Assembly (NCBI GenBank): GCA_963627915.1
Contig: CAVGCY010000049.1
Span: 1-60,945, forward strand
Origin: CALACW01 sp963627915
Lineage (GTDB): Bacteria; Bacillota; Clostridia; Oscillospirales; Acutalibacteraceae
Reading direction: 5' to 3'
Length of the DNA: 60,945 nt
A program made the translations under genes and the position numbers. Below are positions 23,329 to 31,738 of the stretch, piece by piece (position 1 is the first letter of the stretch; every line of letters starts with the position of its first letter). The notes beneath the pieces were generated by a model, which was not told the origin of the DNA, searched no databases, and worked only from the letters and a program-made list of their open reading frames with translations.

Positions 23329-24696
23329 TCAATGAATTTTAAAGAATGAGAACTCCGGAACATCTCTTGCCGAGGTTATGATTATTTTGATTTTTGAAGT
23401 TTTTCTCTCTGAGAGTTTTACAATCTTTCTTGCTCCGACAGTTGTTCCGTATGCACCGTAATCGGTCTGCCAGCCTTCAATATTGTCAAAATACTTTACA
23501 ATAAAGCTTTCAACTCTCTGTCCCTCGGCTGTGTTTTCGCCGAAGTCGAGATATTTTACCGCCTTTTCTTCGCCCATATCTATAACAATTTCGCGCTGTA
23601 TTTTGCTGTCATTATACGGCGTGATTGTTATTTTTGCATTTTCCGCAGTATTAATGCCGAACTCGGAATTTATTTTTTCTCCCAGTTCCTTTAATCTGTT
23701 AACGTCTTTTTCATCGAATTTTCCGTTCGGCATGGGCGGAATGTTGAGGATAAACGACGTGTTGTTTCCTACGGAATTAATATAGGTATTAAACAGCCTG
23801 TCAAGCGAATGCGGTTCTTCGTTTTCATGATAGAACCAGCCCGGGCGAATCGACATGTCAACCTCCGACGGTGCAAATACAAGCCCGTTTGAATACAGTA
23901 TGTTACTGACTGAGCCTATGTTGTTATCCGTATTGTACATGTAGTCAAGACTGCCTTCGTCCGACAAAGGTCCGCTTTCGGTCTGTACATCGGAGAATCC
24001 GCAAAGCTCAACCGGAACAACCGACCATTCCGCATAATGCGCGTCTCCGCTTTCGTTTCCGCACCAGCGGATGGGACCTTTATCATTAAATATTGTCGCG
24101 TCGGGCTGATATTTGCGAATAAGCTCAAAGTAGCCGGGGAAGTCGTAGGACTGCTTTTTGCCTTTTGCTCCCTCTCCGCATGCGCCGTCAAACCATACAT
24201 GGAAAACATCGCCGTAGTTTGTCAGAAGTTCTGTAAGCTGAGATTTGTAATAGTCGTTATATTTTTCCGTTCCGTAAAGCTCGCTGTGCCTGTCCCACGG
24301 GGAGAGATAAAATCCGAATTTAAGCCCGTGACGGCGGCACGCGTCCGAAAATTCGCGTACGATATCGCCCTTTCCGTTTTTATACGGACTGTTTTTTATC
24401 GAATGCTCCGTATACTTTGTCGGCCACAGGCAAAATCCGTCGTGATGCTTCGCCGTTATTACCGCGCCCTTCATGCCCGCCGACTTAATAGCTTCGCACC
24501 ATTGGTCGCAGTCAAGCTCCGTAGGATTGAATATTTCGGGTTTTTCCGTTCCGTCGCCCCATTCAAGTCCTGTATACGTATTCGGACTGAAATGCACAAA
24601 TGCGTAAAACGGAGTTTCGGTTATTAATCTTAATTGATTTTTGTCAGGCTTAACATGCGCCGACTGTTTTAAAAATTCTTTTATATTATTATCCAT
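23329..24696 (-). CDS. GH29 alpha-L-fucosidase family glycosidase
   Basis: This 455-residue protein is a retaining exo-glycosidase predicted to release fucose from glycans. Family signatures are FVHFSPNTYTGLEWGDG (about 33-49), the substrate-binding AKHHDGFCLWPT (82-93), YLSPWDRH (130-137) and the nucleophile region FHVWFDGACGEG with Asp170. Beyond residue about 330 comes a beta-rich C-terminal domain. No signal peptide is seen, so it is cytoplasmic and would act on imported oligosaccharides. The start at 24696 follows CGGAGAGC. Some GH29-like proteins lack fucosidase activity, so substrate should be confirmed. It is probably monocistronic, with terminators on both sides. Confidence 0.9.
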   Translation of the reverse strand: MDNNIKEFLKQSAHVKPDKNQLRLITETPFYAFVHFSPNTYTGLEWGDGTEKPEIFNPTELDCDQWCEAIKSAGMKGAVITAKHHDGFCLWPTKYTEHSIKNSPYKNGKGDIVREFSDACRRHGLKFGFYLSPWDRHSELYGTEKYNDYYKSQLTELLTNYGDVFHVWFDGACGEGAKGKKQSYDFPGYFELIRKYQPDATIFNDKGPIRWCGNESGDAHYAEWSVVPVELCGFSDVQTESGPLSDEGSLDYMYNTDNNIGSVSNILYSNGLVFAPSEVDMSIRPGWFYHENEEPHSLDRLFNTYINSVGNNTSFILNIPPMPNGKFDEKDVNRLKELGEKINSEFGINTAENAKITITPYNDSKIQREIVIDMGEEKAVKYLDFGENTAEGQRVESFIVKYFDNIEGWQTDYGAYGTTVGARKIVKLSERKTSKIKIIITSARDVPEFSFFKIH

Positions 24697-24709
24697 TTTT
24701 TGCTCTCCG

Positions 24710-24740
24710 AAAAAAGGCGGAGTCCGACCGACCCCGCCCT
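24710..24740 (-). terminator. Terminator of the CD1247-type gene
   Basis: On the minus strand a GGCGGGGTC/GGACTCCGCC stem is followed by TTTTTT (plus 24710-24715). Confidence 0.8.
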
Positions 24741-24764
24741 ACTGTCAATTACATATTGCCGATA

Positions 24765-25232
24765 TTATTCTTCGTCATCGTCTTCTTCGTCAACAATTTC
24801 GATTTCGTCAATAACGTTACCGCAGTTGGGACAAACAAGCTCCGCGTCCTCGTCGTCAAGAATATCCTCGCCGAATCTGAAAATTTCTCCGCATTCGGGG
24901 CACTCGATTTCATAAACGTCATCCTCGTCGTCAAGGTCGTCGTAAACATCGCATCCCTCGCACGGATTGCAGTCTTCGCAGAGTGAATCATCATCGTAAA
25001 GAATCATTTCAACATCCGAAAGATCCTCGTCGAGAACGTCGATGGCGTCCGAAAGCTCGTCAATCGCGCTTTCGAGAACCGTAAGCTCGTCGTCGGCGTC
25101 GGAAACCGTCAATGCCATGTCGTCGAGTACGTCGATGATTGCGTTGATTATCTTGGTTTCCTTCTTGTCCGCTTCAAGCTCAAGTCCCTCTGCAAGACCC
25201 TTGAGATATGCTGTTTTTTCCGTAAGCGTCAT
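24765..25232 (-). CDS. CD1247-type acidic zinc-ribbon protein
   Basis: This 155-residue, very acidic protein starts MTLTEKTAYLKGLAEGLELE, the opening of the CD1247 N-terminal domain family found in clostridia. The middle is an Asp/Glu-rich helical segment with heptad-like spacing (about 40-80). Then come CEDC and CEGC, and a zinc-ribbon pair CPECGE (about 111-116) and CPNCGN (about 133-138). The very acidic tail ends EEDDDEE. The family has no established function that I know of; zinc-ribbon plus acidic regions suggest a nucleic-acid or RNA polymerase-associated protein, but this is inference. It is preceded by GGAGGAAA and flanked by terminators. Confidence 0.75.
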   Translation of the reverse strand: MTLTEKTAYLKGLAEGLELEADKKETKIINAIIDVLDDMALTVSDADDELTVLESAIDELSDAIDVLDEDLSDVEMILYDDDSLCEDCNPCEGCDVYDDLDDEDDVYEIECPECGEIFRFGEDILDDEDAELVCPNCGNVIDEIEIVDEEDDDEE

Positions 25233-25301
25233 AATAATTTCCTCCTGTTCCTCCCGTATGCACGGGGACTGTAAATATATTGATAAGAGAAAAAGCCGTG
25301 T

Positions 25302-25336
25302 AAAAATGCCGAAACATTTTCATATCGTGTTTCGGC
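25302..25336 (-). terminator. Terminator of efp
   Basis: GCCGAAACA (25308-25316) pairs with TGTTTCGGC (25328-25336). On the minus strand the stem is followed by a T-rich run. Confidence 0.85.
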
Positions 25337-25350
25337 AGATTTTTAAATTC

Positions 25351-25908
25351 TTATGCTCTTGACATGTACTCGCCGGTTCTCGTGTCAACCTGAATCATTT
25401 CGCCTTCATTGATGAAAAGGGGAACTTTAATTTCAACGCCTGTTTCGAGAGTAGCGGGCTTAAGAGTGTTGGTAGCGGTATCGCCCTTGAATCCGGGGTC
25501 GGTCTTGGTAACCTCAAGGGTTACGAAGTTGGGGGGCTCTACGCCAAAAACCTTGCCTTTGTAGGAGAGAATACGGCAAACCATATTTTCCTTAACGAAC
25601 TTGAAGTTGTCGCTTAAATCCGACTCGTTGATGGGGATAAGCTCATAACTCTCAGGATCCATGAAGTAGTAAAGGTCGCCGTCAGAGTAGGAATACTCCA
25701 TCTCTTTTCTTTCAATAAAAGCGGTGGGGAACTTGTCTGTTGGGTTGAAGGTTCTTTCTACAACCGCTCCTCCGATAACGTCTTTTATCTTAGTGCGGAC
25801 GAATGCCGCGCCCTTGCCGGGCTTAACATGCTGGAATTCGATGATCTGATAAACGTTGCCTTCCATTTCGAAGGTAACGCCGTTTCTGAAGTCACCTGCT
25901 GATACCAT
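25351..25908 (-). CDS. efp: Translation elongation factor P
   Basis: EF-P rescues ribosomes stalled at polyproline. This 185-residue protein has the three beta-barrel layout, with the KOW-like N-terminal domain containing HVKPGKGAAFVRTK, where Lys32 sits at the tip that reaches the peptidyl centre, and C-terminal GVEIKVPLFINEGEMIQVDT. A GGAGG site precedes the ATG. An M24 peptidase gene lies 80 bp upstream on the same strand, a very common pairing in Firmicutes. Confidence 0.97.
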   Translation of the reverse strand: MVSAGDFRNGVTFEMEGNVYQIIEFQHVKPGKGAAFVRTKIKDVIGGAVVERTFNPTDKFPTAFIERKEMEYSYSDGDLYYFMDPESYELIPINESDLSDNFKFVKENMVCRILSYKGKVFGVEPPNFVTLEVTKTDPGFKGDTATNTLKPATLETGVEIKVPLFINEGEMIQVDTRTGEYMSRA

Positions 25909-25988
25909 AAGTAATTTTCCTCCAAATATTATAACTTACCTTTATAATATAATATATTTCTCTGCGTATTTCAAGAGATTTTTTAATT

Positions 25989-27065
25989 TTAACGTAAAAT
26001 AATGAGTTCTTTTGGCGATGAAGCAAGGTCAACGTTCCCGTTTTCGGTTACGAGAAGCATATCCTCAATTCTTACGCCGAATTGTCCGGGGATATAAATG
26101 CCGGGTTCGTCGGTTATGACGTTTCCCGCGCTGAGAACCGCGTCCGAACGCGGACTTACAAACGGATACTCGTGAATTTCGATTCCCACGCCGTGCCCTG
26201 TGCCGTGTCCGAAGCAGTCTGCGTATCCCGCGTTTTTGATAACGTTTCTTGCGGCGGCGTCGGCTTCTCTGCACGTAACGCCCGCCTTAACGGTTTTTAA
26301 TACCTCGTTGTGAGCGGAAAGCACGGTATTGTATACCTCCCGCTGCTTTTCGCTGACATGTCCCATTGCGACTGTTCTTGTCATATCCGAATGATATCCG
26401 TTTACGACGGCTCCGAAGTCAAACGTAACGAAATCGCCCGGTTTTATAACGTTTTCTCCGGGAACGCCGTGGGGCATGGACGTTTTTTTGCCGGCGACCG
26501 CAATCGTATCGAAGGACAGCGCCTCCGCCGTATGAGAGAGCATGTAAAAATCAAGCTCGAGCTGAACCTGTTTTTCCGTCATTCCGGTTTTCATGAAGCC
26601 GAGAATATGCAAAAACGCGTCCTCCGCTATCGACTGCGCCTGCCTGATACAGTTTATTTCATGCTCCGTTTTAACGCTCCTCAGAGAGTTTATAATCGTA
26701 TCGAGCCTGTCATCGGAAATAAATTCAAACTCCTTGAGATGTTCGTTGTGTTTTAAGTTGTTAAAACGCGTGAGAGTCATTCTGCCCGATTCGACCGCGA
26801 CTGTTTTAACGCTATTTCTTTTAAAAAGTTCGCCGAGCTGTTTATACTGCTCTCTGCCTTCCTCGGTTTTACAACAGTCAACCGAGTTTTTCGCCGCCTC
26901 GATATAGCGCGAATCCGTATAAAAAACGCACTCGTCCGAGCATACGGCGAGAACTCCGTCCGACGCGGGGAAGGCCGTGAAATAACGTCTGTTTTCCTCT
27001 GAGAGTATTATTGCCGCGTCGATTCCGTTCTCTTTCATAAGCGTCTGCAAAACGTCAATATTCAT
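25989..27065 (-). CDS. M24-family aminopeptidase (Xaa-Pro peptidase type)
   Basis: This 358-residue protein has an N-terminal creatinase-like domain (about 1-125) and a pita-bread C-terminal domain. Metal-binding regions are FDFGAVVNGYHSDMTRTV (two Asp), GHGTGHGVGIEIHE (His) and DEPGIYIPGQFGVRIEDM (two Glu), all intact. It should cleave N-terminal residues before proline in cytoplasmic peptides. It overlaps the upstream YqeG gene by 11 bp, so translation is probably coupled, and efp lies downstream. Together with EF-P this makes a proline-related cluster. Confidence 0.93.
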   Translation of the reverse strand: MNIDVLQTLMKENGIDAAIILSEENRRYFTAFPASDGVLAVCSDECVFYTDSRYIEAAKNSVDCCKTEEGREQYKQLGELFKRNSVKTVAVESGRMTLTRFNNLKHNEHLKEFEFISDDRLDTIINSLRSVKTEHEINCIRQAQSIAEDAFLHILGFMKTGMTEKQVQLELDFYMLSHTAEALSFDTIAVAGKKTSMPHGVPGENVIKPGDFVTFDFGAVVNGYHSDMTRTVAMGHVSEKQREVYNTVLSAHNEVLKTVKAGVTCREADAAARNVIKNAGYADCFGHGTGHGVGIEIHEYPFVSPRSDAVLSAGNVITDEPGIYIPGQFGVRIEDMLLVTENGNVDLASSPKELIILR

Positions 27066-27585
27066 CGTTAAGACCTCTCATTTTGGGATATTCGTTTTTG
27101 TATAATTCAATAAATTCGCGTTCCTTTTCCCGCCGTCTTTTGAATTTAGACGCAAAAAGTATCTCCGGCGCGGTCGGATCGACTTTTATTGAAATAACGC
27201 CCGCTCTGTTCGCCGCTGCGATATCGTAAAAAAGCTGATCGCCGATAAACGCAAATTTGTCCGGCGAAACACCCGTGTAGTTTAATCCCGCGAGAATTTT
27301 TTTCGGAGACGGTTTCCTTGCGAGCGCAAAGCTTTTTATTTTGAATTTGCGTCCTATGAATTTTGCCCGCAGGTTGTTGGTATTTGAAATAAAAACAAGT
27401 CTGAATCCCGCTTCTCTGAGCGAATTAAGCCATTCCTTAACGCCGGGCAGGGGGGTCGGAGTCATGTCGAACACTGCGGTGTTGTCAAGATCGATTCCGA
27501 CAGCCTCGACGCCTATGGAGTTTAAAAAGCCCGGAGTAATATCCGCCGCTCGGTGAAAATAATAATTCGGGATTGCTTCGTTCAT
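27055..27585 (-). CDS. YqeG-family HAD phosphatase
   Basis: This 176-residue protein is a HAD IIIA-type phosphatase. Motif I is GIDLDNT (Asp32, Asp34), motif II is FISNTN, the motif III lysine is in ARKPSPKKI and motif IV is FIGDQLFYDI. The family is conserved in Firmicutes, and distant relatives are mitochondrial phosphatidylglycerophosphate phosphatases, so a lipid phosphate substrate is possible but unproven here. The last codons overlap the peptidase gene. Confidence 0.9.
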   Translation of the reverse strand: MNEAIPNYYFHRAADITPGFLNSIGVEAVGIDLDNTAVFDMTPTPLPGVKEWLNSLREAGFRLVFISNTNNLRAKFIGRKFKIKSFALARKPSPKKILAGLNYTGVSPDKFAFIGDQLFYDIAAANRAGVISIKVDPTAPEILFASKFKRRREKEREFIELYKNEYPKMRGLNDEY

Positions 27586-27640
27586 AAAACCGACGTTCTC
27601 CTTTTTTGTAACCGCCGAGTTGATAATCGGCGGCCGTTTT

Positions 27641-27676
27641 AAAAATAAATACGGACTTCACAGCTGAAGCCCGTAT
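27641..27676 (-). terminator. Terminator of rpsU
   Basis: ATACGG-CTTCA and TGAAG-CCGTAT (27649-27676) form a stem; on the minus strand it is followed by TTTATTTTT. It lies 10 bp after the rpsU stop. Confidence 0.85.
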
Positions 27677-27686
27677 CTTCTGAACA

Positions 27687-27863
27687 TTATTTGTATTTAC
27701 GCTTACGGGCTGCCTCTGACTTCTTCTTTCTCTTTACAGAAGGCTTCTCGTAGTGCTCTCTCTTACGGACTTCCTGGATAACTCCGTCACGCGAGGTCTG
27801 ACGCTTAAAACGTCTGAGAGCGCTGTCCAATGATTCATTTTCTTTAACCTTAATCTGGCTCAC
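27687..27863 (-). CDS. rpsU: 30S ribosomal protein S21
   Basis: This 58-residue protein begins SQIKVKENESLDSALRRFKR after the initiator and ends AARKRKYK, an ordinary S21. The start is GTG at 27863, preceded by GGAGGGAGGG, so it is easily missed in ATG-only searches. It is its own transcription unit with a strong terminator. Confidence 0.95.
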   Translation of the reverse strand: MSQIKVKENESLDSALRRFKRQTSRDGVIQEVRKREHYEKPSVKRKKKSEAARKRKYK

Positions 27864-28054
27864 TGTATTCCCTCCCTCCGCATTTTACCGCAGGGGTATT
27901 CACAATTTATACAGCGTTATGTCATAAAACGTTCGCTGATACCTTGACATTATATAGCATGCGTCCGATTATGTCAAGAGCAAATTTTGTGTTTTTTATT
28001 TCTTTCGTGTTTTTTCGGAGTTTTTTTCTTTTAAAGAGGGAATATTATTCGCTT

Positions 28055-28582
28055 TTAAGCCTCTTTTGCCTCGACGCATTTTGTATTAAAAAGAGACTCC
28101 GCCTCGTTGTATGTAATTCCGAAAATATATGCTATGTCGCCGAATACCGTTTTTTTGATATCGTTAATAAGAATATCGTCGGCGCTGCGGGGACTTTTGC
28201 CCGCTTTTATACGTCTGTTTCTGTTTGACAGCATGCCGAACAGAATGTAAATCGCGGTTTCGCAGGAACCGGAATTGAGCATTTCTCTGAATCTGCCGTT
28301 TCTCTCGGTTTCGTCGTTTATCCACACCTCGGAAACTCTCTCCGGATGGTCGAGAGCGTCGGCTATATCGCCGCGTTCGGGCACGGGGCTTATTCTCGAT
28401 GTGAGCGCGCCGTTATCCGCGGGAACGTAGATTTTGCTCCCCTTTTCGCCGACGGGGGACAGCACGAAATAATCTGCGCTTATGTCTGAGAATTTATGCC
28501 GTATCCTGTCTGAAACCACACATATCCCGTTCGCTCCGTACCGTACTGCGTCTCCGATATTGAATCGAATTGATTTATCCAT
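28055..28582 (-). CDS. CarD/CdnL-family transcription regulator
   Basis: This 175-residue protein begins with FNIGDAVRYGANGICVVSD, the Tudor-like RNA polymerase-interacting domain shared by CarD, CdnL and TRCF (about 5-65, ending SKIYVPAD). The rest is helical, as in CarD proteins that contact promoter DNA. It lacks the N-terminal rigidity of full TRCF, so a CarD-type role at promoters is most likely. GGAGGT precedes the start. It is monocistronic as far as can be seen. Confidence 0.8.
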   Translation of the reverse strand: MDKSIRFNIGDAVRYGANGICVVSDRIRHKFSDISADYFVLSPVGEKGSKIYVPADNGALTSRISPVPERGDIADALDHPERVSEVWINDETERNGRFREMLNSGSCETAIYILFGMLSNRNRRIKAGKSPRSADDILINDIKKTVFGDIAYIFGITYNEAESLFNTKCVEAKEA

Positions 28583-28899
28583 TTCTTTCGACCTCCTGTT
28601 TGTTTGATATGTACATTATAACATATTTTTAACATAATTTATATAGGCAAACCGTACAAACTTGATGTCCGGCTCAAATATATACTTTTGTAAAAAACTG
28701 CAATATAATATGTATACAATAATCCGTCTGCGGCAAAGAACTATTCATAATCACAGACTATTTTCATAAGTTTGCACAATTGAACGTTTCAAAATCTTAC
28801 CTTTTTCAAATTAAAATGTGTAAAACATACAAAAACCGTTCTTGTATGCCGATACCCTTTAAGCAAGCAAACAAAAATACAATTAAACGTCTGTTTTCA

Positions 28900-28928
28900 T
28901 TGCATTTCGTATGCGTTTGTGATAAAAT
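28900..28928 (+). promoter_or_regulatory. Promoter of the malate-fumarate-Hdr block
   Basis: TTGCAT (28900-28905) and TAAAAT (28923-28928) are 17 bp apart. The start of transcription would be near 28935. Confidence 0.65.
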
Positions 28929-28934
28929 TAACAA
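28917..28934 (+). promoter_or_regulatory. Rex-like redox operator overlapping the -10
   Basis: TTGTGAT-AAAA-TTAACAA (28917-28934) fits the 7+4+7 Rex operator (TTGTTAA or TTGTGAA, four bases, inverted half), with the right half perfect and one or two changes in the left. Rex represses fermentation genes until NADH is high. Assignment is inference; no rex gene is in the window. Confidence 0.6.
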
Positions 28935-28989
28935 TGAAAAAGGTTGACGATTTTTAACCTGAATCATTATTTTAGGAAGGTGCTTTAAA

Positions 28990-30102
28990 ATGGCAAAGTG
29001 TATCGTAGGCTGGAAGCTTCTCCACGATTTCATGGTAGACGCTTTCAATGGTGTCGGCGTGCCCAGAGAGGACTGTGAAACTGTTGTCGATGTAATTCTC
29101 GAATCGGACAGACGCGGTATCGAATCGCACGGCTGCAATCGTTTCAAACCCATTTACATTGACAGAATCGAGGCGGGTATTCAGAATCCTGTTACGAATT
29201 TTGAAATTGTAAAGGAAACCGAGACGACGGCTGTTGTCGACGGTCACGACGGTATGGGTCAGGTCATCGGACACAAGGCGATGCAGATGGCTATAGACAA
29301 GGCTAAAAAATACGGTATGGGTATGGTTGCTGTCCGCAATTCGTGCCATTACGGTATCGCGGGTTATTATGCAACCATGGCGACAAAGGCCGGATGCATC
29401 GGTATTACCGGTACTAACGCCCGTCCCTCTGTTGCGCCCACGTTCGGCGTTGAGGGTATGTTCGGAACAAACCCCCTTACCATCGGTATTCCCACCGATG
29501 AGGATTTTGATTTTATTATAGACTGCGCGACTTCCATTACGCAGAACGGTAAGATTGAGTATTATGCAAGAATCGACGAGCCGGTTCATCCCGGTACGAT
29601 TATCGACATTGACGGCAATCCCGTTTCGGGTGACGCGGGTGTTGCTCTTAAAAAGATCAGACAGGGCACCGCGGCTCTTACCACTCTCGGCGGTATCGGA
29701 GAGGCTCTCGGCGGATACAAGGGTTACGGCTACGCTATGGTTGTAGAGCTTCTTTCCGCGGTTCTTCAGGACGGCAATTACGGAAAGGCTCTCGACGGCA
29801 AGGATGAGAACGGAAAGCTCGTTCCCTATCATCTCGGACATTTCTTTATCGCAATCGATACGGACCATTTCCTCGGTCAGGAGCTTACGAGAAAGAAAGC
29901 GGGAGAGATTATCAGAAGCGTCCGTAATTCCAAGAAGGCTCCCGGACAGGAACGCATCTACTCCGCAAACGAGAAGGAGTGGGAGATATGGCTCAGCCGT
30001 AAGGACAGCGGAGTGCCCATTAACGACTCCGTTCAGGCAGAGATGATTAAGGTTCGCGATCAGCTCGGACTTACGCAGTATAAGTTCCCGTTTGAGGACT
30101 GA
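28990..30102 (+). CDS. Malate/lactate dehydrogenase, Ldh2 family
   Basis: This 370-residue NAD(P)-dependent oxidoreductase belongs to the Ldh2/malate dehydrogenase family, unrelated to classical Rossmann LDH/MDH. Signatures are ESDRRGIESHGCNRF (about 38-52, with the family SHG), VRNSCHYGIAGYYA (about 117-130, catalytic His) and FGTNPLTIGIPT (about 157-168). Followed by fumarase and a fumarate reductase, it most plausibly reduces oxaloacetate to malate in the reductive TCA branch. Other 2-ketoacid specificity within the family cannot be excluded. AGGAAGG precedes the ATG. It is the first gene behind the Rex-like promoter. Confidence 0.85.
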   Translation: MAKCIVGWKLLHDFMVDAFNGVGVPREDCETVVDVILESDRRGIESHGCNRFKPIYIDRIEAGIQNPVTNFEIVKETETTAVVDGHDGMGQVIGHKAMQMAIDKAKKYGMGMVAVRNSCHYGIAGYYATMATKAGCIGITGTNARPSVAPTFGVEGMFGTNPLTIGIPTDEDFDFIIDCATSITQNGKIEYYARIDEPVHPGTIIDIDGNPVSGDAGVALKKIRQGTAALTTLGGIGEALGGYKGYGYAMVVELLSAVLQDGNYGKALDGKDENGKLVPYHLGHFFIAIDTDHFLGQELTRKKAGEIIRSVRNSKKAPGQERIYSANEKEWEIWLSRKDSGVPINDSVQAEMIKVRDQLGLTQYKFPFED

Positions 30103-30118
30103 TTAAAATTGACGCTTT

Positions 30119-30290
30119 ATGCTCCGGGGTGCGATTGCGCCCCGGAGCGGAGGCGGGATATTTGCCGAAGAGAGGCGCGCACACCCGCCGTATTATTATG
30201 ACGTTTTAATTTAATATAAGGGCGCGTTATGCCCGGCTCCCTTCGGCAAACAGACAGAATTTCGGCTTAAAAATAAAGCCGGATTTTGCT
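30119..30290 (+). promoter_or_regulatory. Structured intergenic RNA between mdh-like gene and fumC
   Basis: A strong hairpin (30121-30148, GCTCCGGGG/CCCCGGAGC) lacks a T tract and may protect or process the upstream message. TTTGCCGAAG (30161-30170) is the exact reverse complement of CTTCGGCAAA (30241-30250), enclosing two smaller hairpins. Then CGGCTT (30263-30268) pairs with AAGCCG (30276-30281) followed by GATTTT, a weak terminator-like stem. GCCGAA at 30164-30169 could instead pair with TTCGGC at 30261-30266 and open that stem, so a switch is possible. No known family is recognised. Confidence 0.45.
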
Positions 30291-30337
30291 ATATTAATAA
30301 ATATTTTAATTATATAAAGGAAGAAAGGATCTTCATC

Positions 30338-31714
30338 ATGGATTACCGTATCGAACATGATTCAATGGGCGAGGTTAAAGTCCCCGCAGACAAGTATTGG
30401 GCGGCTCAGACTCAGAGAAGCTTTCAGAATTTCAGAATAGGCGTTGACCACGAGACAATGCCGCGTGAAATTACTCACGCGTTCGGCGTTCTTAAAAAAG
30501 CGGCCGCTATGGCTAACAGCAAATTAAAGCCCGAGAAAATGACAGCGGAGAAGCTTGACGCAATAAGCAGGGCATGCGACGAGGTTATGTCGGGCGCGCT
30601 TAACGAGCATTTCCCTCTTGTCGTATGGCAGACGGGAAGCGGTACGCAGTCAAACATGAATGCAAACGAGGTTATCGCAAACAGGGGCAACGAGATTGCC
30701 GGCAGGAAAATTCTTCATCCCAACGACGACGTTAATATGAGCCAGTCGTCAAACGATACATTCCCCACCGCAATGCATATCGCCGCTGTAATTGGTATCG
30801 AGGACAAGCTTATCCCCGCAGTTGACGTTCTTATCGAGACGTTTAAGAAGCTCGAAAAGGATCACGAGGGCATTGTAAAGTGCGGACGTACCCATCTTCA
30901 GGACGCTACGCCCATTAAGTTCTCTCAGGAGATCAGCGGCTGGAGAAATATGCTTGAGAAAGACAAATCCATGCTTGAACTTGCGCTTCCCGGACTTAAG
31001 GAGCTTGCTCTCGGCGGTACGGCGGTCGGCACGGGACTTAATGCTCCCAAGGGCTTTGACGTTAAGGTTGCCGAGGCTGTTTCCGAGATTACCGGCAAGC
31101 AGTTCAAAACGGCGGAAAATAAATTCCATGCTCTTACCTCCAAGGATGAGATTGTATTCGCTCACGGAGCGGTCAAGGCTCTTGCCTGCGACATGATGAA
31201 GATTGCAAACGACGTAAGATGGCTTGCTTCAGGTCCGAGAGACGGCCTCGGAGAGATTTTCATTCCCGAAAACGAGCCCGGTTCGTCGATTATGCCCGGC
31301 AAGGTTAATCCGACTCAGTGCGAAGCCGTTACCATGGTGGCCGTTCAGGTTATCGGAAACGACGTTGCCGTAGGTATGGCCGCTTCTCAGGGCAACTTTG
31401 AGCTTAACGTATTCATGCCCGTATGTATTTATAATTTCCTTCAGTCGGTAAGACTTCTTTCGGACTGCATTCTTTCGTTTAATAAAAACTGCGCCGTAGG
31501 TATCAGGGCCAACAAGGAGAAGATGGACTATAACCTTCATCATTCGCTTATGCTCGTTACCGCTCTCAATCCCTATATCGGTTATGAGAACGCCGCGAAA
31601 ACGGCAAAGAAGGCTTATAAAGACAATATCTCTCTTAAAGAGGCATGCGTAGAGCTTGGATTCCTTACTTCGGAGAGATTTGACGAGGTATTCCATCCCG
31701 AACAGATGGTCTGA
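30338..31714 (+). CDS. fumC: Fumarate hydratase class II
   Basis: This 458-residue protein interconverts malate and fumarate without an iron-sulfur cluster. The signature GSSIMPGKVNPTQCE (about 311-325) and TGSGTQSNMNANEVIANR (about 99-116), plus SSNDTFPTAMHI, are those of FumC rather than aspartase. The location between malate dehydrogenase and an Hdr/fumarate reductase block points to the fumarate-forming direction. GAAAGGA precedes the ATG. Confidence 0.95.
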   Translation: MDYRIEHDSMGEVKVPADKYWAAQTQRSFQNFRIGVDHETMPREITHAFGVLKKAAAMANSKLKPEKMTAEKLDAISRACDEVMSGALNEHFPLVVWQTGSGTQSNMNANEVIANRGNEIAGRKILHPNDDVNMSQSSNDTFPTAMHIAAVIGIEDKLIPAVDVLIETFKKLEKDHEGIVKCGRTHLQDATPIKFSQEISGWRNMLEKDKSMLELALPGLKELALGGTAVGTGLNAPKGFDVKVAEAVSEITGKQFKTAENKFHALTSKDEIVFAHGAVKALACDMMKIANDVRWLASGPRDGLGEIFIPENEPGSSIMPGKVNPTQCEAVTMVAVQVIGNDVAVGMAASQGNFELNVFMPVCIYNFLQSVRLLSDCILSFNKNCAVGIRANKEKMDYNLHHSLMLVTALNPYIGYENAAKTAKKAYKDNISLKEACVELGFLTSERFDEVFHPEQMV

Positions 31715-31738
31715 TAAAAACAACCCGGAGGTTTTTAT

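Larger units (their letters stand above)
28583..28989. other. Non-coding gap of 407 bp between carD-like and malate dehydrogenase genes
   Basis: No credible gene is present. The left end holds a TATAAT-like -10 for the minus-strand CarD gene (plus 28613-28618). CATACAA (28826-28832) and TTGTATG (28842-28848) form a perfect short inverted repeat of unknown role. The right end holds the promoter and Rex-like site of the fumarate block. Confidence 0.6.

Noticed and set aside
30338..31714. Aspartate ammonia-lyase instead of fumarase
   Set aside because: The TGSGTQSNMNANEV segment and the pathway context fit FumC.
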